Shown: in pieces, positions 22,686-35,400 of the stretch | Position numbering within the stretch: the stretch's first letter is position 1 | Layout: each line of letters opens with the position of its first letter | NCBI GenBank assembly: GCA_963576565.1 | Contig: OY755044.1 | Location: forward strand, 40,073,235-40,137,234 | Direction of reading: 5' to 3' | Source: Aspidapion aeneum | Taxonomy: Eukaryota; Arthropoda; Insecta; Coleoptera; Brentidae | DNA: 64,000 nt | Made by a program: the position numbers and the translations under genes | Notes under the pieces: model-generated | Told to the model about the DNA's origin: nothing | Database searches by the model: none | Seen by the model: only the letters and a program-made list of their open reading frames with translations

Positions 22686-23210
22686 CCCTGTCCATTCCAT
22701 CGACGGGACAGTTGTGCTGGATGCTGGTGTGAAGCCGGGTGTAGCACTGTAACCCTGGGAAAGGTACGTTAGGATTATTTTAGTTCATCTGTTTAAATCT
22801 ACTTTATTTTATTGAGTCGACATGGGGTTCTCGATTTGAGTTACTCGGTGTAGGGGAACTTCGTGCAAAATAGACGAATTCCAGGAAACTGAAACATTTC
22901 ATTTTCCACAGGGTTTTTACGCTCGGGCAAGATCCAACCACATTTTTGGATCATGTGCTGTCCTAGCGTCATGTGCTAGGGGATCACCAGGGAAGGCGCG
23001 AGCAGGACAGGGACCCGGAGTTGCCAGGAAGATGTTTGGGGACTTCCAGGTTTACAAATCAAAACACCCTCTTCTTTAACCATAAAATAATCAAGGACCA
23101 AGGTAGGAGTTTTCTTCAATTTCACGCAAGCAACCATTTTTTAGATATAATTTTTTTTCACAAATTTTATAGTATAATTTAACATTTCGTGTAAACGCAA
23201 GGTAAAGGTA

Positions 23211-24350
23211 TAAATAAATAAATAAATAAATAAAAAGGACTTTATTTTATACTCAGCGAAGTTAAGCGTGAAGCTTCTGTTAACTGAGGTTTAAATTTTA
23301 CATTGTTATCCTAATACAGTATTACAAAAAATAAAAATAAAAATCTCAAAGAAAAATCAAAAAAAGAGAATTTCTTTATAAATTTTAGTTCCAGCCTAAT
23401 ACCTAACCTTTTTGCAACGCCAGTAATGTTTTTTTATATTTAAACTTAAAAGTTGCGGATGTGAGAGTTACAGTACTGATTGCTCGTGGTATAGAGTTAA
23501 ATATGTTGGCAGCATTGTACGAAAAAGACCTTTCAAAGATCTTAGTTCTATGTTTTGGAATATTTAACTTATCTTTGAATCTAGTATTTCGACTATGTAC
23601 ATTGTGACAGTGTGTAAGTTTTGCCCGCAGATATGATGGTGTATTAGATTTATTAACTTTCTGTACCAAGCATGCAAATTGTAACTTAAGCCTATTTTTC
23701 ATATTCAACCAGCTCAACTCATCGAGTTTTTTTGTAACATGATCTCTGGCTCTTAAGTTAAAAACATATCTTCTGCAAGAGTTTTGAATTTTTTGCAGCT
23801 TACGCTTTGTATTCTCATCCAGGCATGGACCGAAGACTGTATAACAGTAGTTACAGTAGCTTAACACCAGTGCGTCACATAGGTTCTTTTTAATTTTTTC
23901 GTTTAAAAGGTGCCTCCTTTTGTACAAGTTTCTTAAAGAGAAATAGCTTTTTTGGACAACTTGATTTACGTGCGTTTTAAATCTTAAAGAACTGTCAAAA
24001 ACCAACCCGAGATTTTTTGTTTCTGTTTTTATTTCGATGGGTACATTATTAATTGATAATTTTATACGTTTCCAAATTTCTAATGCTTTGCTTCCAAAGC
24101 AAACGGAAATCGTTTTATCTGGGTTCATCCTAAGACCATTGTCATTCGAATAATCCAATATCCGCTGCAATGTGCCGTTTATAGTATTTTGTGCTTTTTG
24201 TATATCACAGGCGAGAAAGCTATACGAAACCTGTGTATCATCTGCGAATTGATGTAGTTCGGGATTTTCTTCATCAGTATCCGAGCACACTTCTTTTGGC
24301 AAATCCATTGTGAAGATTATAAACAACAACGGTCCCAAGATTGAGTATGA
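23211..24350 (-). mobile_element. 5'-truncated LINE inserted in the 5' LTR
   Basis: The 3' LTR reads directly across this point (GGTAAAGGTA to TGACTTCATAACC at about 38605), so the sequence is an insertion. It has a (TAAA)n tail at its 3' end (23211-23232) and reverse transcriptase coding sequence on the minus strand (23403-24350). The target duplication is at most a few bases (GTAT). It postdates the LTR element. Confidence 0.88.
23403..24350 (-). pseudogene. LINE reverse transcriptase C-terminal half
   Basis: The intact frame of over 300 codons starts at motif B (SILGPLLFIIFTMDLP) and has motif C (HQFADDTQVSYSF), NPDKTISVCFGS and KNLGLVFDSSLRFK, followed by the Cys-rich thumb and tail (VLSYCNYCYTVFGPCLD). 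The 5' half (endonuclease and RT motifs 0-A) is missing. The lack of stops suggests a fairly recent insertion. CR1/jockey-group affiliation is likely. Confidence 0.85.
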
Positions 24351-25292
24351 CGTCATAACCAAGATTTTGCGGCATATTTACTAAGTTGACTTGTTTTCCT
24401 TCATTTCATTCATTTAAGACAATTTCTCTTGTGAAATTTGGAGTGCCTTGCTATTTTGGCCCGGACTTGTTTAATTTTTTTTATTTAGCATATTTCATGT
24501 TTCCATTCTTAATTTTCCTTTTTTTTTTAACCCACATTTGAAATATACAAGATGAACTAAATCTTTGTGTTATTTGTACAATCCAATGAACCAACTTTGC
24601 AGAGACAAAAGAGAGATGAGGTTATATTTTTTTTTGCGGTTTCCTGACATTGTTTTGCCTCATGGGGTAGATTTCGGCCTGGGTTGCTGTCTGTCTCATT
24701 CTACCTAACGTAGAATGATGACAGCAGATATTTGGTCCAGATCTCCCCTATGATGGAACGATTTTGGAAGTATATTTTTTTTTACAATCATTTATATAAC
24801 TGAGTCTCACACTACTGACTCAGATGTAGGTACACTATGACCTGTTAAAGGAGTCCATATACCCGTAACGTGCCTCTAGTTTTGTCATCTTAATTCAATC
24901 TTTTACAGTTTTATTTTGTCGATGAGTCAATTTTTTTTTGGTTTTTTTAATTGGACAAATACTCTGGAAGCCTCGGAAGTAGGTAGAGTTTCATTGTTTG
25001 GCTACAACGTTTGAGTTGAACTGTATTTTATATAAGATCTTCTTTGTAAAACATTGGTATTAAAACACTGTGGCGCACTTAAAGATTTCTTATTTCTGAA
25101 CCCCCCCTTTCTCCACTGTATAAAAGTTACCGGGCATATCAATGTTTTACCTAGCTGGAAAATACAGTTCTGCTTCCAGATATTTGTTTAATTATTCAGT
25201 AATTTTTTTTTAGTGTCACAAATTGGCAAATTGTTATTGTTCTATTTACAGTGTCACAAAATGTCACCCAACGCATTTTAATTGGCCACAAA

Positions 25293-25310
25293 TGGCGCCC
25301 TACGTGAGTT
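25293..25310 (+). promoter_or_regulatory. Primer binding site
   Basis: TGGCGCCCTACGTGAG starts two bases after the 5' LTR end. TGG begins the complement of a tRNA 3' CCA, and TGGCGCC is typical of tRNA-Lys-type sites of Gypsy elements. The tRNA identity is inferred. Confidence 0.85.
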
Positions 25311-28300
25311 TTTGGCTAGTTTTTTTAACATCTGATGTAATTTTTTTTGTTTTTTTAATTTGAAAAAAAAGAAAAAACTTTTTTTTAATCTTTTTTGAAT
25401 TTTTTTAAGGAATTTTTTTTTTTGGTGTTACAGCCATAGCCAGGTTAAAGTCTTTCAGTGGCTGTCGGTGTTTTTGACACTCAATCATTTTTTTTAATGA
25501 AAAACAGTTTTCCATCATCATTGGTTTTGATAACATTATTTAAACATTTTTTTTTTGGTAATATTTAAGCGTTGATTTGAAATTCGTTGTTGCTCTAGGG
25601 ATTCTCATGGTTTTTTATTAGCTTATCTTCACAAGTTTTTCTTGGAAAATAAAAGGATTCATTTTTATTTATTAAGGAAGAATAAGTGGATAAAAAGCAT
25701 GGGAGTTTTTATTCAACAGCGTCCAAATCATGTTCTTAATTCTTTAAAGTTTTTTTGTAGGAAAAACATGTTTTAATTTTTTTTTTAATTTTTTTAAGAA
25801 AAATAAAAGTATTGTAAATTTACTTCAATTTTTTTTGTTGATTTATAGGTGGATGGACTTCCAGACATGGTCTTTTTATGTTTTAAATATATGACATAGG
25901 TAGTGTGTTCAAATTTTTTTGCAGGTTCATTTATTTATATGTTATTATTTCCTGCTTGTGATAAGATAGAAATTTTTTCACCGATTATTTTTTAGTGCAG
26001 TCAATTTATTTAGGTCAACAAGTTATTTTTTTTGGTGATGTTAATTTTTTGTGGGATATCACCACTTAGAAATCGGAATATTTTTACAGGGTGTCACACA
26101 AATTTTTCTTGGCTAGGTTGTTTTAAAGTGAATATAGCTTAACAGCTGGTAGCTTTGTTTAGTTGAAAGTATTAATTAGTAATGAAAGAAAAGAAAATGA
26201 GTTTATTTTGCTTTGTCATTTTCTTTTTTTGTTTTTTTGGTGGTAACTGTTGATGACAATTAAGATCTTACGTCACTCAGTTCCATCGGGTCAGAGGAGG
26301 GTACTACTACTATTTAATGTCAGCTCGGGACGTTAGGAAACACAAGGCTAAAATCCCTAGAGCAACACATTGGCTGAAAATCAATGCCAAAAGTCCAGTT
26401 ATCATTTTTTTTTGGTATTTTTTGGAGCAGTTTTTTTAGGTCTTTGGCTGCCAGTTTAGTTGTCTAGTTGTGTTTTCGTGACTGGTCAAATTTTTTTTGG
26501 TAGAAAATACAGCGTTGGGCTTTGGAGTTCATTTTTTTAAAAATGACCTACGGGTATTTCTATCAATTAAAGTTTTTCTGGTTCACAATTGTTTCTTTCT
26601 GTATTTTTTTCTGCGTTCAGGTCATAGCTTGGTCATGGCCAATGGAGAGCAAACATTTATATTTGAGCCTTGAGAAGTTTTGCCTGCTCCGGATTGAATA
26701 CAGAGAAGATAAATTTGGGGCCCAACTAGATATAGTACCACAAAAGAAATGTTTAACTGAGACAGATATAGATATAAGTTTTTTTGATTTTTTTTAGTTC
26801 ATTTGTAAAGTTCAGTAATTTTTTAAGTAATGTCATTGTGAGGCCGTGAAATTGGTCAGTGAATTTAAGAGAGACGTTCAACTAAAAATAAATGCTAGGC
26901 GGTGGTAATTGGTAAAAATATTTCAAAATTTTACTTTTTTTCAAATAATTTATTTTTTCTTAGAAAGATTATTTCTTTCTGTAAACATAACTTCTCGAAT
27001 TCTTGTTTTGGTCAAAACGGTTTGTATAGTGGTCGTAGTTTTAAAGGGTGACCAGACAGGTTATATTTTTTTAGGGGACCAAACGGGAACTTCTTGAGTT
27101 ACAAAAGGGGAACTTTTTTTTGTCTTAGTTGATCAGGCAGGAATAAATAAATCTTTTACTTCCAAATCATAATTTTAAATAACAAGATTTATTGGTTAGG
27201 TGTTTGGGTCTTATAATGAAGAACGTTTTGGTTTTGAGGATACTGGTATGATATGGAATTATTTTTATTTCATGCCAAATGTTGTTTGACGGCAGATATG
27301 CTAGTCTTCAGTTTTTTTGATAGTTTGCATTTCAAGACAGTGGCGTGTACTTAAGGGGGCCTGTCATCTGCGCCCATTGTAAAGCAACTTACAACTTACT
27401 TGCTTAGCTTTTTCACTTCATCTTCGTTTTGTTGCTTCTGAAATTAAAGCGTTATGTTGGATAAAGATGGATGGTGTTAGACTAAGAAAGTACCTATTTA
27501 GTGATGAAGATTTGGAAGTTGTGGACAATTGGGAAATAATTTTTTCATTTCATTTTTTTTTAATTTTAAAATAATTTCATACCGGTGACCTCAAATAATG
27601 AAGCAAATCTTTAAATTACAATACACTGTTGTGGAATAAATGGGAAAGTATTCAGGCTAAACAATAAATTTAAGATCATTGATTTTTAAAAAAAAGATTT
27701 CAACCTAAGAATAAATTTAAAAACAATAGGTTTTCTTTGATGCGACTAAACAATGATAAGGGCATATATTTTTTTTTTGTTATGCATAATATAATAGAAG
27801 TACCTTTTGTATTGCAATAATTAGGGGTTTTCCTCCCGCGAGCTGGGTGGAAATGGAAGAAATGTTTGGTTCGGAGTGTAGAAACCGTTGAACGAGGGCT
27901 TCCTACTAATCTTTTTAGGATTTCGCAACTTCGGTTTTCGCTAAATTACAATACATCCAAATTTGGCCTACAGGCTGAATCTCACATCTTCCAGGACCTT
28001 GCAGATTCGCGGAGAAAGACAAATTTTGTGATCTATTTAATTATGATAGGAATTAAAATAGTAACATGCACATGAGGGAACTAGATATGTTTAGGTTAAA
28101 AATTAGTAAGAACACTGATCTGAACAATTTTCCATAATAGTGTCCTATTTTCACAGGGTGCTTCAAAATATCTTCACCTTTTTTTTGAAATAAGATATTG
28201 TTTCGCCTGTGGGCGTTTAACCGTTTGAAAAATATATAGGGTACAGATGGGATTGGAATGGAAATCACAAGTTTTTGGGTTTATTGACATTATACTTAGG

Positions 28301-30582
28301 AAATAGGGGGAATGTCTAATAAAAAGTTTTTGGTTTTAGGCCGAGTTTTGTTGAGTATAACAAAAGTTTATTTGGGGCCAGGAGTTTATTATGCTCCTTT
28401 AAAATTAATGTAATAGTGTTTGGCTTCTTGATTTTTGTTGTCTGATTGTTACGAAGGATTACTCCCAACTGTTTCATTTCAAAATGTCATTTGTAAGTGA
28501 TAGGGTCTCATTAGCCCTTGGACATTTGGTAATTTTGCTTTGACTAGTTGTGGGAGGGCCCAACTTAATTTTATATCTCGTGAACACCAGGAATAAGGAT
28601 CTGAGAATGCATTAAGCAGTAAAAATTTTTTTGATTAGATGTTGTATGTAAAGACACTTGAGTAGGCAGATTTAGTTTTACAACGTTCTTATAGGTGAAC
28701 CTTGGAATTGTGTTCATAGTTGTTTTTCTGGAATTGCACACAAGATAATTCTTTACTGAGTTGGGTGCAAAGTTTAAAACTTAGGTTCACATTATTATAG
28801 TGGTACAGTAAATAAGTACTAACGTTGCTTATTTCGTTAAGTAATAATTTTAAACAAATATACTAACATCGTTTGTTTTTTGAACATAAATATTTTTTTA
28901 AACTTTTCCTAAACTGATTGGTTTTTTTTGCAATTACGATTTTTTATACCTTATGATTCTTAAGTAAATTTTATTTTCAATACTTTTTTTCCGTATAGTA
29001 AATTAATTTTTTCTGGCTCATTCACATTCACACAGTTTTGGGAGAGGAAAGGGAATTTACAACTGTTTTAAAGGAAAAGAACAAAAACTGTTGCCATAAC
29101 TCGAATAAGATTTTTCTAGTGCTAATTTTATTTATTTTTTTTTTAAGGTTCACTAATGGGAGCTGCAACCCTACTTAATGATTTTCTAATTTTTTTTTGA
29201 ATTTTTTTTAAATATTTTTTTAAAAGCGAAACTTGATTTTCTTGTTGCAAAATTTTTTTTTGGTGCATAGTAGTACCTTGCCCTACAATGATGTTACCAG
29301 TTTATTTAAATATTTTTTTTTCTGAATTAAAATATAATTTTATTTCGAACCCTCGCGTTTTAACAACCTATCATCATTTGTTTTAATTTTTTTTCTCCCT
29401 ACTCCAAACCAGGGTAGAGTAATATTTTGAAAATTTTAGTGAGCCACTATTTAATTTTTTTTATTATTGGACTACTGTGGTCGACACCAAAAAATTTTTT
29501 TTTAATTTTTTTTGGACACTTTCCGGTACGATCCTAGGGTCTTCTTGACCATGGTTTGCATCAATTTAGTTAAAATTTTGGGAATTCCATATTAACGATT
29601 ATAAGAGAGTTGCAGTCCTACCAAGACGTTATTTGTGTAAATTTTTTATTACCATCGGTAATTTTTTTTTAATTTTCTTTTAATTTTTTTAATTACAAAC
29701 AACATCCTTACTACTCTAATTCAACGCAATTTCAGCGAGCGGATTTTTTTTTTAATTGAGCATATTTTACGATTTCTATAACATGAACATCTGTTTAGAT
29801 GTTTATTGCGTTCACTTATATATTAAGGGATGATGTTGCCTTAAGCAATGCATGGTTCGTGTAACCTCAGGATAGGTAAGCAGGTTAAAGTGGGTTTTGA
29901 TTTATTCTTTTGAGAAAAATCATTGTATACGCCGATTTGGGTTTTTTTTAAGGAGTTTATTAGTGGAGCCGTTCTGCAATAGCAGGAGTATACCCTAGCG
30001 TTAACTGTGTACAACAGCTTTGGGATTTTTTTGGTATAGGTAGCCTGTTGTACGTTCCATTTAGGGATAAATTTACCTATTCGGTTGCTGAGGTAAACAA
30101 ACATAACTTAGCTTTAATTTTAATCCAGTTCAGCTAGGATAAGCGCAATTATTTTTTTTTGGTTTTACTCACGCAGGAGTGGAACATAAGACCTGAATAC
30201 CTGCCAAAGCTCTTGTCTCTTTTTTTTTTTTTTTAACTTTTGTTATGGCTACTTGTTAATTCTAATTTAGGATTTAAGTAGTTATTTCTCTCTGCAAGGT
30301 TGGACGTCATGGTTGGTTGTGCAAATAATTATTATAAACTATGATTACATTTTTAAATGCAAATAAATTTTATTTTCTTACTGCTCCGGTGTTCTTCGAT
30401 TTTGTTCGCGTCTGCCCGTATTTAAGTTTTATATTTTCTACATTTGTGAGAAAATTTATAGTGATTTTCACTAGTGAATTTAAAGTGAACTTTGTGTTTG
30501 TTATTACGTGGTTTAGTTTTTTAATTGGGAGGTATAATTAAGAGTTTTAAAGTTTAAAGTTTTAATATATATAAAAGGCACC
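25311..30582 (+). other. 5.3-kb T-rich leader of the LTR element
   Basis: It has dozens of T runs of 7-15 bases and few matching A runs, a marked strand asymmetry unlike the neighbouring intron. Open frames such as 26522-26797, 27866-28075 and 29841-30104 show no recognisable domain. Pyrimidine tracts followed by AG (for example near 30270) could serve as 3' splice sites. A TATATATAAAAGGC stretch stands at 30566-30579 just before the gag ATG. Packaging, translation or splicing roles are only guesses. Confidence 0.55.
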
Positions 30583-32364
30583 ATGGCTGTTTCTGTAAGT
30601 CGGTTGTCTGACATTAGGTACTTAGTCAAGGACGAATTAATCTATGAGTTAACATGGAGAGGCATAGCTATTGGATCGGTGGAAAAGATGAAACAACAGC
30701 TTATACTGATCAAACAAAGAGAAAAGACCGATGCAAGTATAAGATACCCTCCGTATCCCTTTAAATTTGGCCAAGATGCTTTTAGCTGCATGAAGAAGCT
30801 TGATAGTCTGGTACCGCTGGTAGAGAAGTTCTCTGGTACGAGTAAAGGGGGAGAGTTTAGGAAAATCGCTGTAAGGTTGGAACATGTGTTAGCCAGGATA
30901 AATAACATGAATCCGTCAAACTTTGAAGAAAGTCAAACAAAAGGCATACTGGTTGCGGAAACCTTGAGTTTGATTGGGAGGTTGCAGAGCCAAGCAACAG
31001 ATTTATTAAGAGTTGGCATGACCTCAGATGATGATGAAGCATCTGAAACCCAATCAACGAGTCGAAGCTCAGACCACTCAACAAATGCTGGCAACACACC
31101 AAACCAGTCTCATTTCCCGCAACCACAGCACTCAAGCACACAGAGAACAGCTCAACAGCCCACAAACCAATCGTCGGTCATTGCTCCAGTGCAAATGCAA
31201 TTACTAACGAACCCAACTCAAGCATCAGTACAAGCACCACTCCCTATGCCGATTCAGAATGACGGTGCATCAGCTTTTCATTATCAACAACCGTCTACCG
31301 TTCCTTTGAGTTTAGCAGCCCTCCAAAGTAACATTGCACCAATTGCTCAGTCACGACCATTTTCATGTTCGTCGCCAGTAGTAATGTCAAGTGATCCTGG
31401 TACCTCATATCACGTTGCACATGTACCTCCGCATAAGTGGAACTTAAAGTTTACAGGCGAGAGGGGTACAATCTCCGTCACCGCATTTTTCGAGAGAGTG
31501 GACGAGTTGAGTCAGGCGAGAGGAATTAGTAAAAAGGTTCTACTGAACTCAGGCATTGATCTTTTTGAAAAGTCAGCCTATACTTTTTATAAAGATGTTC
31601 GAAGAGAAGTCCAGACATGGGAACAGCTGGAACAGAGGTTCATGGCAGAATATCTTCCTTCTTCATATGGCGAGAAGCTGTTGAAGGAAATCCAAAAACG
31701 TAAACAAGGCCCTGGAGAGTCTATGGGACCTATATTGCATTGAACACGTATTTCCAAAGACTTGGCTGTCCTGTTTCTGAAGAGGCGAAATTAGCTATCG
31801 TCTTCAGAAATATCGCGGACATTTATAAGAAAGGGTTGATTGCTACTGAGGTCAATAGCCTATCACATTTAAAAGATTTGTGTCGTAGAATAGACCAGAG
31901 ATATGGGTTAGAGGAGGAGAATTTTCTTCCTAGGAAAAACCAATCAATCGAACCTGACTTGGCCTACGTTGACATAGAGAGCGACAGTGACGATTTTCCA
32001 ACTGCAATTAAAATATCAAGTACCGCGATCTAACCAACGGAATTCAAATCATCATGCTGATAGATTTGACAGAGATAGGCAACAGCCAGCAAGCAATTTC
32101 GCTGCTAGAGCTGATAGAGATGGACAGCAACCAGCTAGTGGTCAGTCTAGTGAAAATGATAGGGATAGACAACCACCACAAGGTGCTAGACCTGGTAGGG
32201 TGGATAGGGACGTTGTTTGTTATAGATGCAACCAAACAGGGCATATGGCGATAGGGTGCGCATTACCTAGAGGTAAGCAGTGTTATTCGTGTGGTCAGGC
32301 AGGGGTAACAGTCAGAGAATGTCGTAATTGTAATCGTCAGGGAAACGGACCCAGGCGCTCGTAG
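30583..32364 (+). pseudogene. gag: gag, two frameshifts
   Basis: It starts at an ATG in good context (CACCATGG). The first frame (to 31743) has an N-terminal helical region, a Gln/Pro/Ser-rich middle (about residues 150-270), then the capsid-like segment WNLKFTGERGTISVTAFFER, with the EQLEQRFMAEYLP pattern typical of Ty3/Gypsy Gag. One frameshift near 31725 moves coding to 31740-32033 (YFQRLGCPVSEEAKLAIVFR) and a second near 32005 moves it back. The end carries two zinc knuckles: CYRCNQTGHMAIGC is complete, while CYSCGQAGVTVREC has Val where His is expected. The Gag stop is at 32362-32364. Gag would form the virus-like particle and bind RNA. Confidence 0.85.
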
Positions 32365-35350
32365 GTGGTCGACCTTTGAGTCAGCCTGAACAAGCATTGA
32401 CCGATAGGCTAACGTACGTTTTAGATTATGTGATAAGTAATGCTCGTATAGATGAAAGGCCTTATTTAGAAGTGGATGTGCTCGGAAATAAGTTATTAGG
32501 TTTGTTGGATTCCGGGGCTTCACGAACCTTTTTAGGGAATCATGGTTGGTCAATCATCGAGAGGTTTGGTTTTTCACTTGATACCACGAAGAAGACGAGT
32601 TGTATTGTGGCAAATGGTCAAAGCACGAGTAGTATTGGGACAGTGCAGCTCCCTATGCGAGTTCAGGATAAATTTAGGTTAATAGAGGTCGTCGTCGTTC
32701 CTGAGTTGCCGCACACTTTGATTTTGGGATTAGATTTTTGGATTTCGATGGGGATAGTACCGAACTTAAGTACTAATGAGTGGCACTTTGCCGATAATAA
32801 AGATGTGATTTGTTCTTTAGAAACATCAGACCAACAAACTACTCTTACGCCTTATGAATCAGAACGACTAGAGGAATTGGTCGATAAATATAAGACTATT
32901 ATGGGTGACTCACTGGGATGTACAGACAGAGTAGAGCATAAGATTACAACAGATGCAGCACCGATAAGGCAACGTTCATATAAGGTCTCACCGGTCATTC
33001 AAAAACTTATTGACGACGAAATCGACGAAATGCTGAAACTAGATGTAATAGAACGGAGTAGTAGTTCATGGGCTTCACCAGTGGTAACGGTACAAAAGAA
33101 AAACACAAAGAAATATCGGTTCTGCGTAGACTACCGCAAATTGAACTCAGTGACGGCGCGTGATAGTTATCCTTTACCACTCGTATCCGAGACTCTTGAC
33201 AAATTGAAAGATGCTAAGTACTTGTCAACTTTAGATATTAAGAGTGCTTACTGGCAAGTACCAATGGAAGAATCATCAAAGCCATTAACAGCATTCATCT
33301 GTCGACGAGGTCTCTTCCAATTTAAGCGTTTACCGTTTGGTCTTCATAATGCACCTGCAACTTGGCAGAGACTCATAGATAGCATCATAGGAAACGACTT
33401 AGACCCCTACGTGTACGTATATCTTGATGACCTCGTAATTGTCACACAGAGCTTTTCTGAACATCTTAGAATTCTTGAGGAAGTCCTACGAAGATTGCAG
33501 AATGCAAAGATAACGGTAAGTTGGGAGAAATGCCAACTGTGTAGGCCAGAAATGACTTATTTAGGATTCGTAGTGGACCGTCGAGGCATCCGAGTTGACC
33601 CTAATAAAATTAGAGCCATGTTAGAGCTCCAGAGGCCAAGAACTGTCAGAGAAGTTCGTAGAGTTGTAGGTACAATTTCCTGGTATAGACGTTTCATAGA
33701 GAATTTTTCAGCGATAATAGCTCCAATTACAGCTCTAACTAAGAAAAATCAAAAGTTCGATTGGACTCCAGACTGCGAAAAAGCATTTATTAAGATTAAG
33801 GAACTTTTAGTGACTGCACCGATTCTTACATGTCCAGATTATACCAAGGAATTTGTCATTCAAACAGACGCCTCAGGATATGGAATAGGAGCATGTTTAA
33901 CGCAACCTTATCCTGAAGGAGACAAAGTCATATGCTATTTGAGTCGATCTTTGACTAAGCAAGAACGTGTTTACACGACCACCGAGCGAGAATGTTTGGC
34001 ATTGGTTTGGGCGATAGAGAAGCTCCGGCCATATATTGAGGGGATCTCATTTAAGGTCATAACAGATCATTTTAGTTTAAAATGGCTTCATAGCTTGAAA
34101 GAGATCAGTGGAAGACTTGCTCGTTGGTCTGTAAAACTGCAGCAATATGACTTTGAAGTAATCCATCGGAAAGGGAAAGATTTAGTTATCCCGGACATGT
34201 TGTCTCGCGCAGTACCTATGATTGATACAATTTCGCAGCCCAGAGACGTTTCAACAGCAATTAAAGATCGATGGTACCAAAAGATGGTAAAGAGGGTCGT
34301 AGAATCACCGTTAAAATTTATGAACTGGAGATACACTGATAATAAGTTGTATAAATATGTCAAACAAGAATACCCTCAGCTTTCACCATCTAACGAATAT
34401 TGGAAAGAGGTAGTCCCCAAAGATCATAGGCGTAGAATTATTGGAGAAGCTCACGATCCTCCTACCGCAGGACATATGGGTGTGTATAAAACCTTCCACA
34501 GACTGGCAGAAAAATATTATTGGCCAAAAATGCGCCAGGACGTGGCAACTTTTGTAAAGAAATGCTTTGTCTGTGCAGCTCATAAAGGTGATACACAAGG
34601 TGTATCTGATCAGATGATATCTCACCCAAAACCAACTCGTCCTTGGGAAATTATTTCGACGAATTTATGTGGACCTTTACCTCGTTCGACAAAGGGTAAT
34701 TGCTGGATTCTCGTCGTTACGGACTATTTGAGTAAGTTTTCCTTAGTTTTTCCCATAAGAACAGCTCCTACTCAAGCAGTTGTCAAGCATCTTGAGGAGC
34801 AAGTATTTATGGTCTTCGGAGTACCCCGTTTGATACTTTGTGATAATGGAAAGACAGCCACAGGAAGTGGGACGAACAAATACATAAACTTGCCTGCGCG
34901 ATTCGTACTGCAACCCATGAGACAACCAGGATGTCTCCTTTCTTTGTTAATTTTGGTAGGAATATGTGTCTGTCAGGAAAAGATTACTCCAACCCAGTTT
35001 TGTTATCTGAAGAGGATGGTGTACAATCCGCAGCTGAAAGTAAGAACGAAGGTTTCCGGAAGCTCCATGCTGATGTTAAGAGAAGGCTAGAGGTGGCGGG
35101 AGAGAAAAACGTAGTTCAGTATAATCTGCGTACAAGGGTACCCAACTTTGTAGTGGGTCAGCGTATTTGGAAGAAGAATTATGTGTTGTCAGATGCTGCG
35201 AAGTTTTTCTCGAAGAAGTGAGCACCGAAATTCGTTGGTCCTTATGTGGTTAGGAATAAAATTTCTCCATGGATATTTGAGCTTCAGGAACCATCGGGTA
35301 AAGTACTACCAGGGAGCTGGCATGCCAAAGACCTTAAGTCGGCAGCGGAC
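32334..35350 (+). pseudogene. pol: pol: protease, reverse transcriptase, RNase H, integrase (deleted core)
   Basis: A 904-codon frame runs from 32376 to 35090, entered by -1 frameshift with no ATG needed. In order: aspartic protease (LLDSGASRTFLG); reverse transcriptase (FCVDYRKLN, LDIKSAYWQV for motif A, LPFGLHNAPATWQ for B, VYVYLDDLVIV for C); RNase H (QTDASGYGIGACL, TTERECLALVWA); and the integrase zinc domain (H-H-C-C within AGHMGVYK to CFVCAAHK). In the integrase core the first catalytic Asp position reads STNLCGPLP (Asn, usually Asp). CDNG at the second is followed by a deletion that removes the glutamate region. The C-terminal part resumes in another frame (34931-35221) with a stop at 35219, and remnants reach about 35350. 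The integrase is non-functional. Confidence 0.9.
32340..32346 (+). promoter_or_regulatory. Putative -1 ribosomal frameshift site GGGAAAC
   Basis: In the Gag frame the heptamer reads G GGA AAC, a canonical X XXY YYZ slippery site. It lies within the short gag-pol overlap: the pol frame is open from 32334 (after TAA at 32331), and Gag stops at 32362. A one-base backward slip puts ribosomes exactly in the pol frame. A GGTCGACC palindrome 20 bases downstream might help form a stem, but no strong structure is evident. Confidence 0.7.
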
Positions 35351-35383
35351 CTCTCCGATTAACCTTTTTAGGTTAATCGTCTT

Positions 35384-35400
35384 GAAGTTGGGGGGGATTA
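35384..35400 (+). promoter_or_regulatory. Polypurine tract
   Basis: GAAGTTGGGGGGGATTA lies directly before the TGTAACG start of the 3' LTR, the position and composition expected for the primer of plus-strand DNA synthesis. Confidence 0.85.

Larger units (their letters stand above)
20801..25290 (+). repeat. 5' LTR (4490 bp, contains a LINE insertion)
   Basis: Matches 35401-39540 throughout, apart from a LINE inserted at about 23211-24350 and a missing 756-bp segment at 22008. The start forms a small hairpin (TGTAACG and CGTTACA within 40 bases). A TATA-like CTATATACC stands at 22057-22065, a candidate promoter. Splice-like sites follow downstream (see separate entries). Confidence 0.92.

Noticed and set aside
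26522..26797. 91-codon frame in the retrotransposon leader
   Set aside because: Phe-rich translation of T runs without domain; treated as part of the leader.
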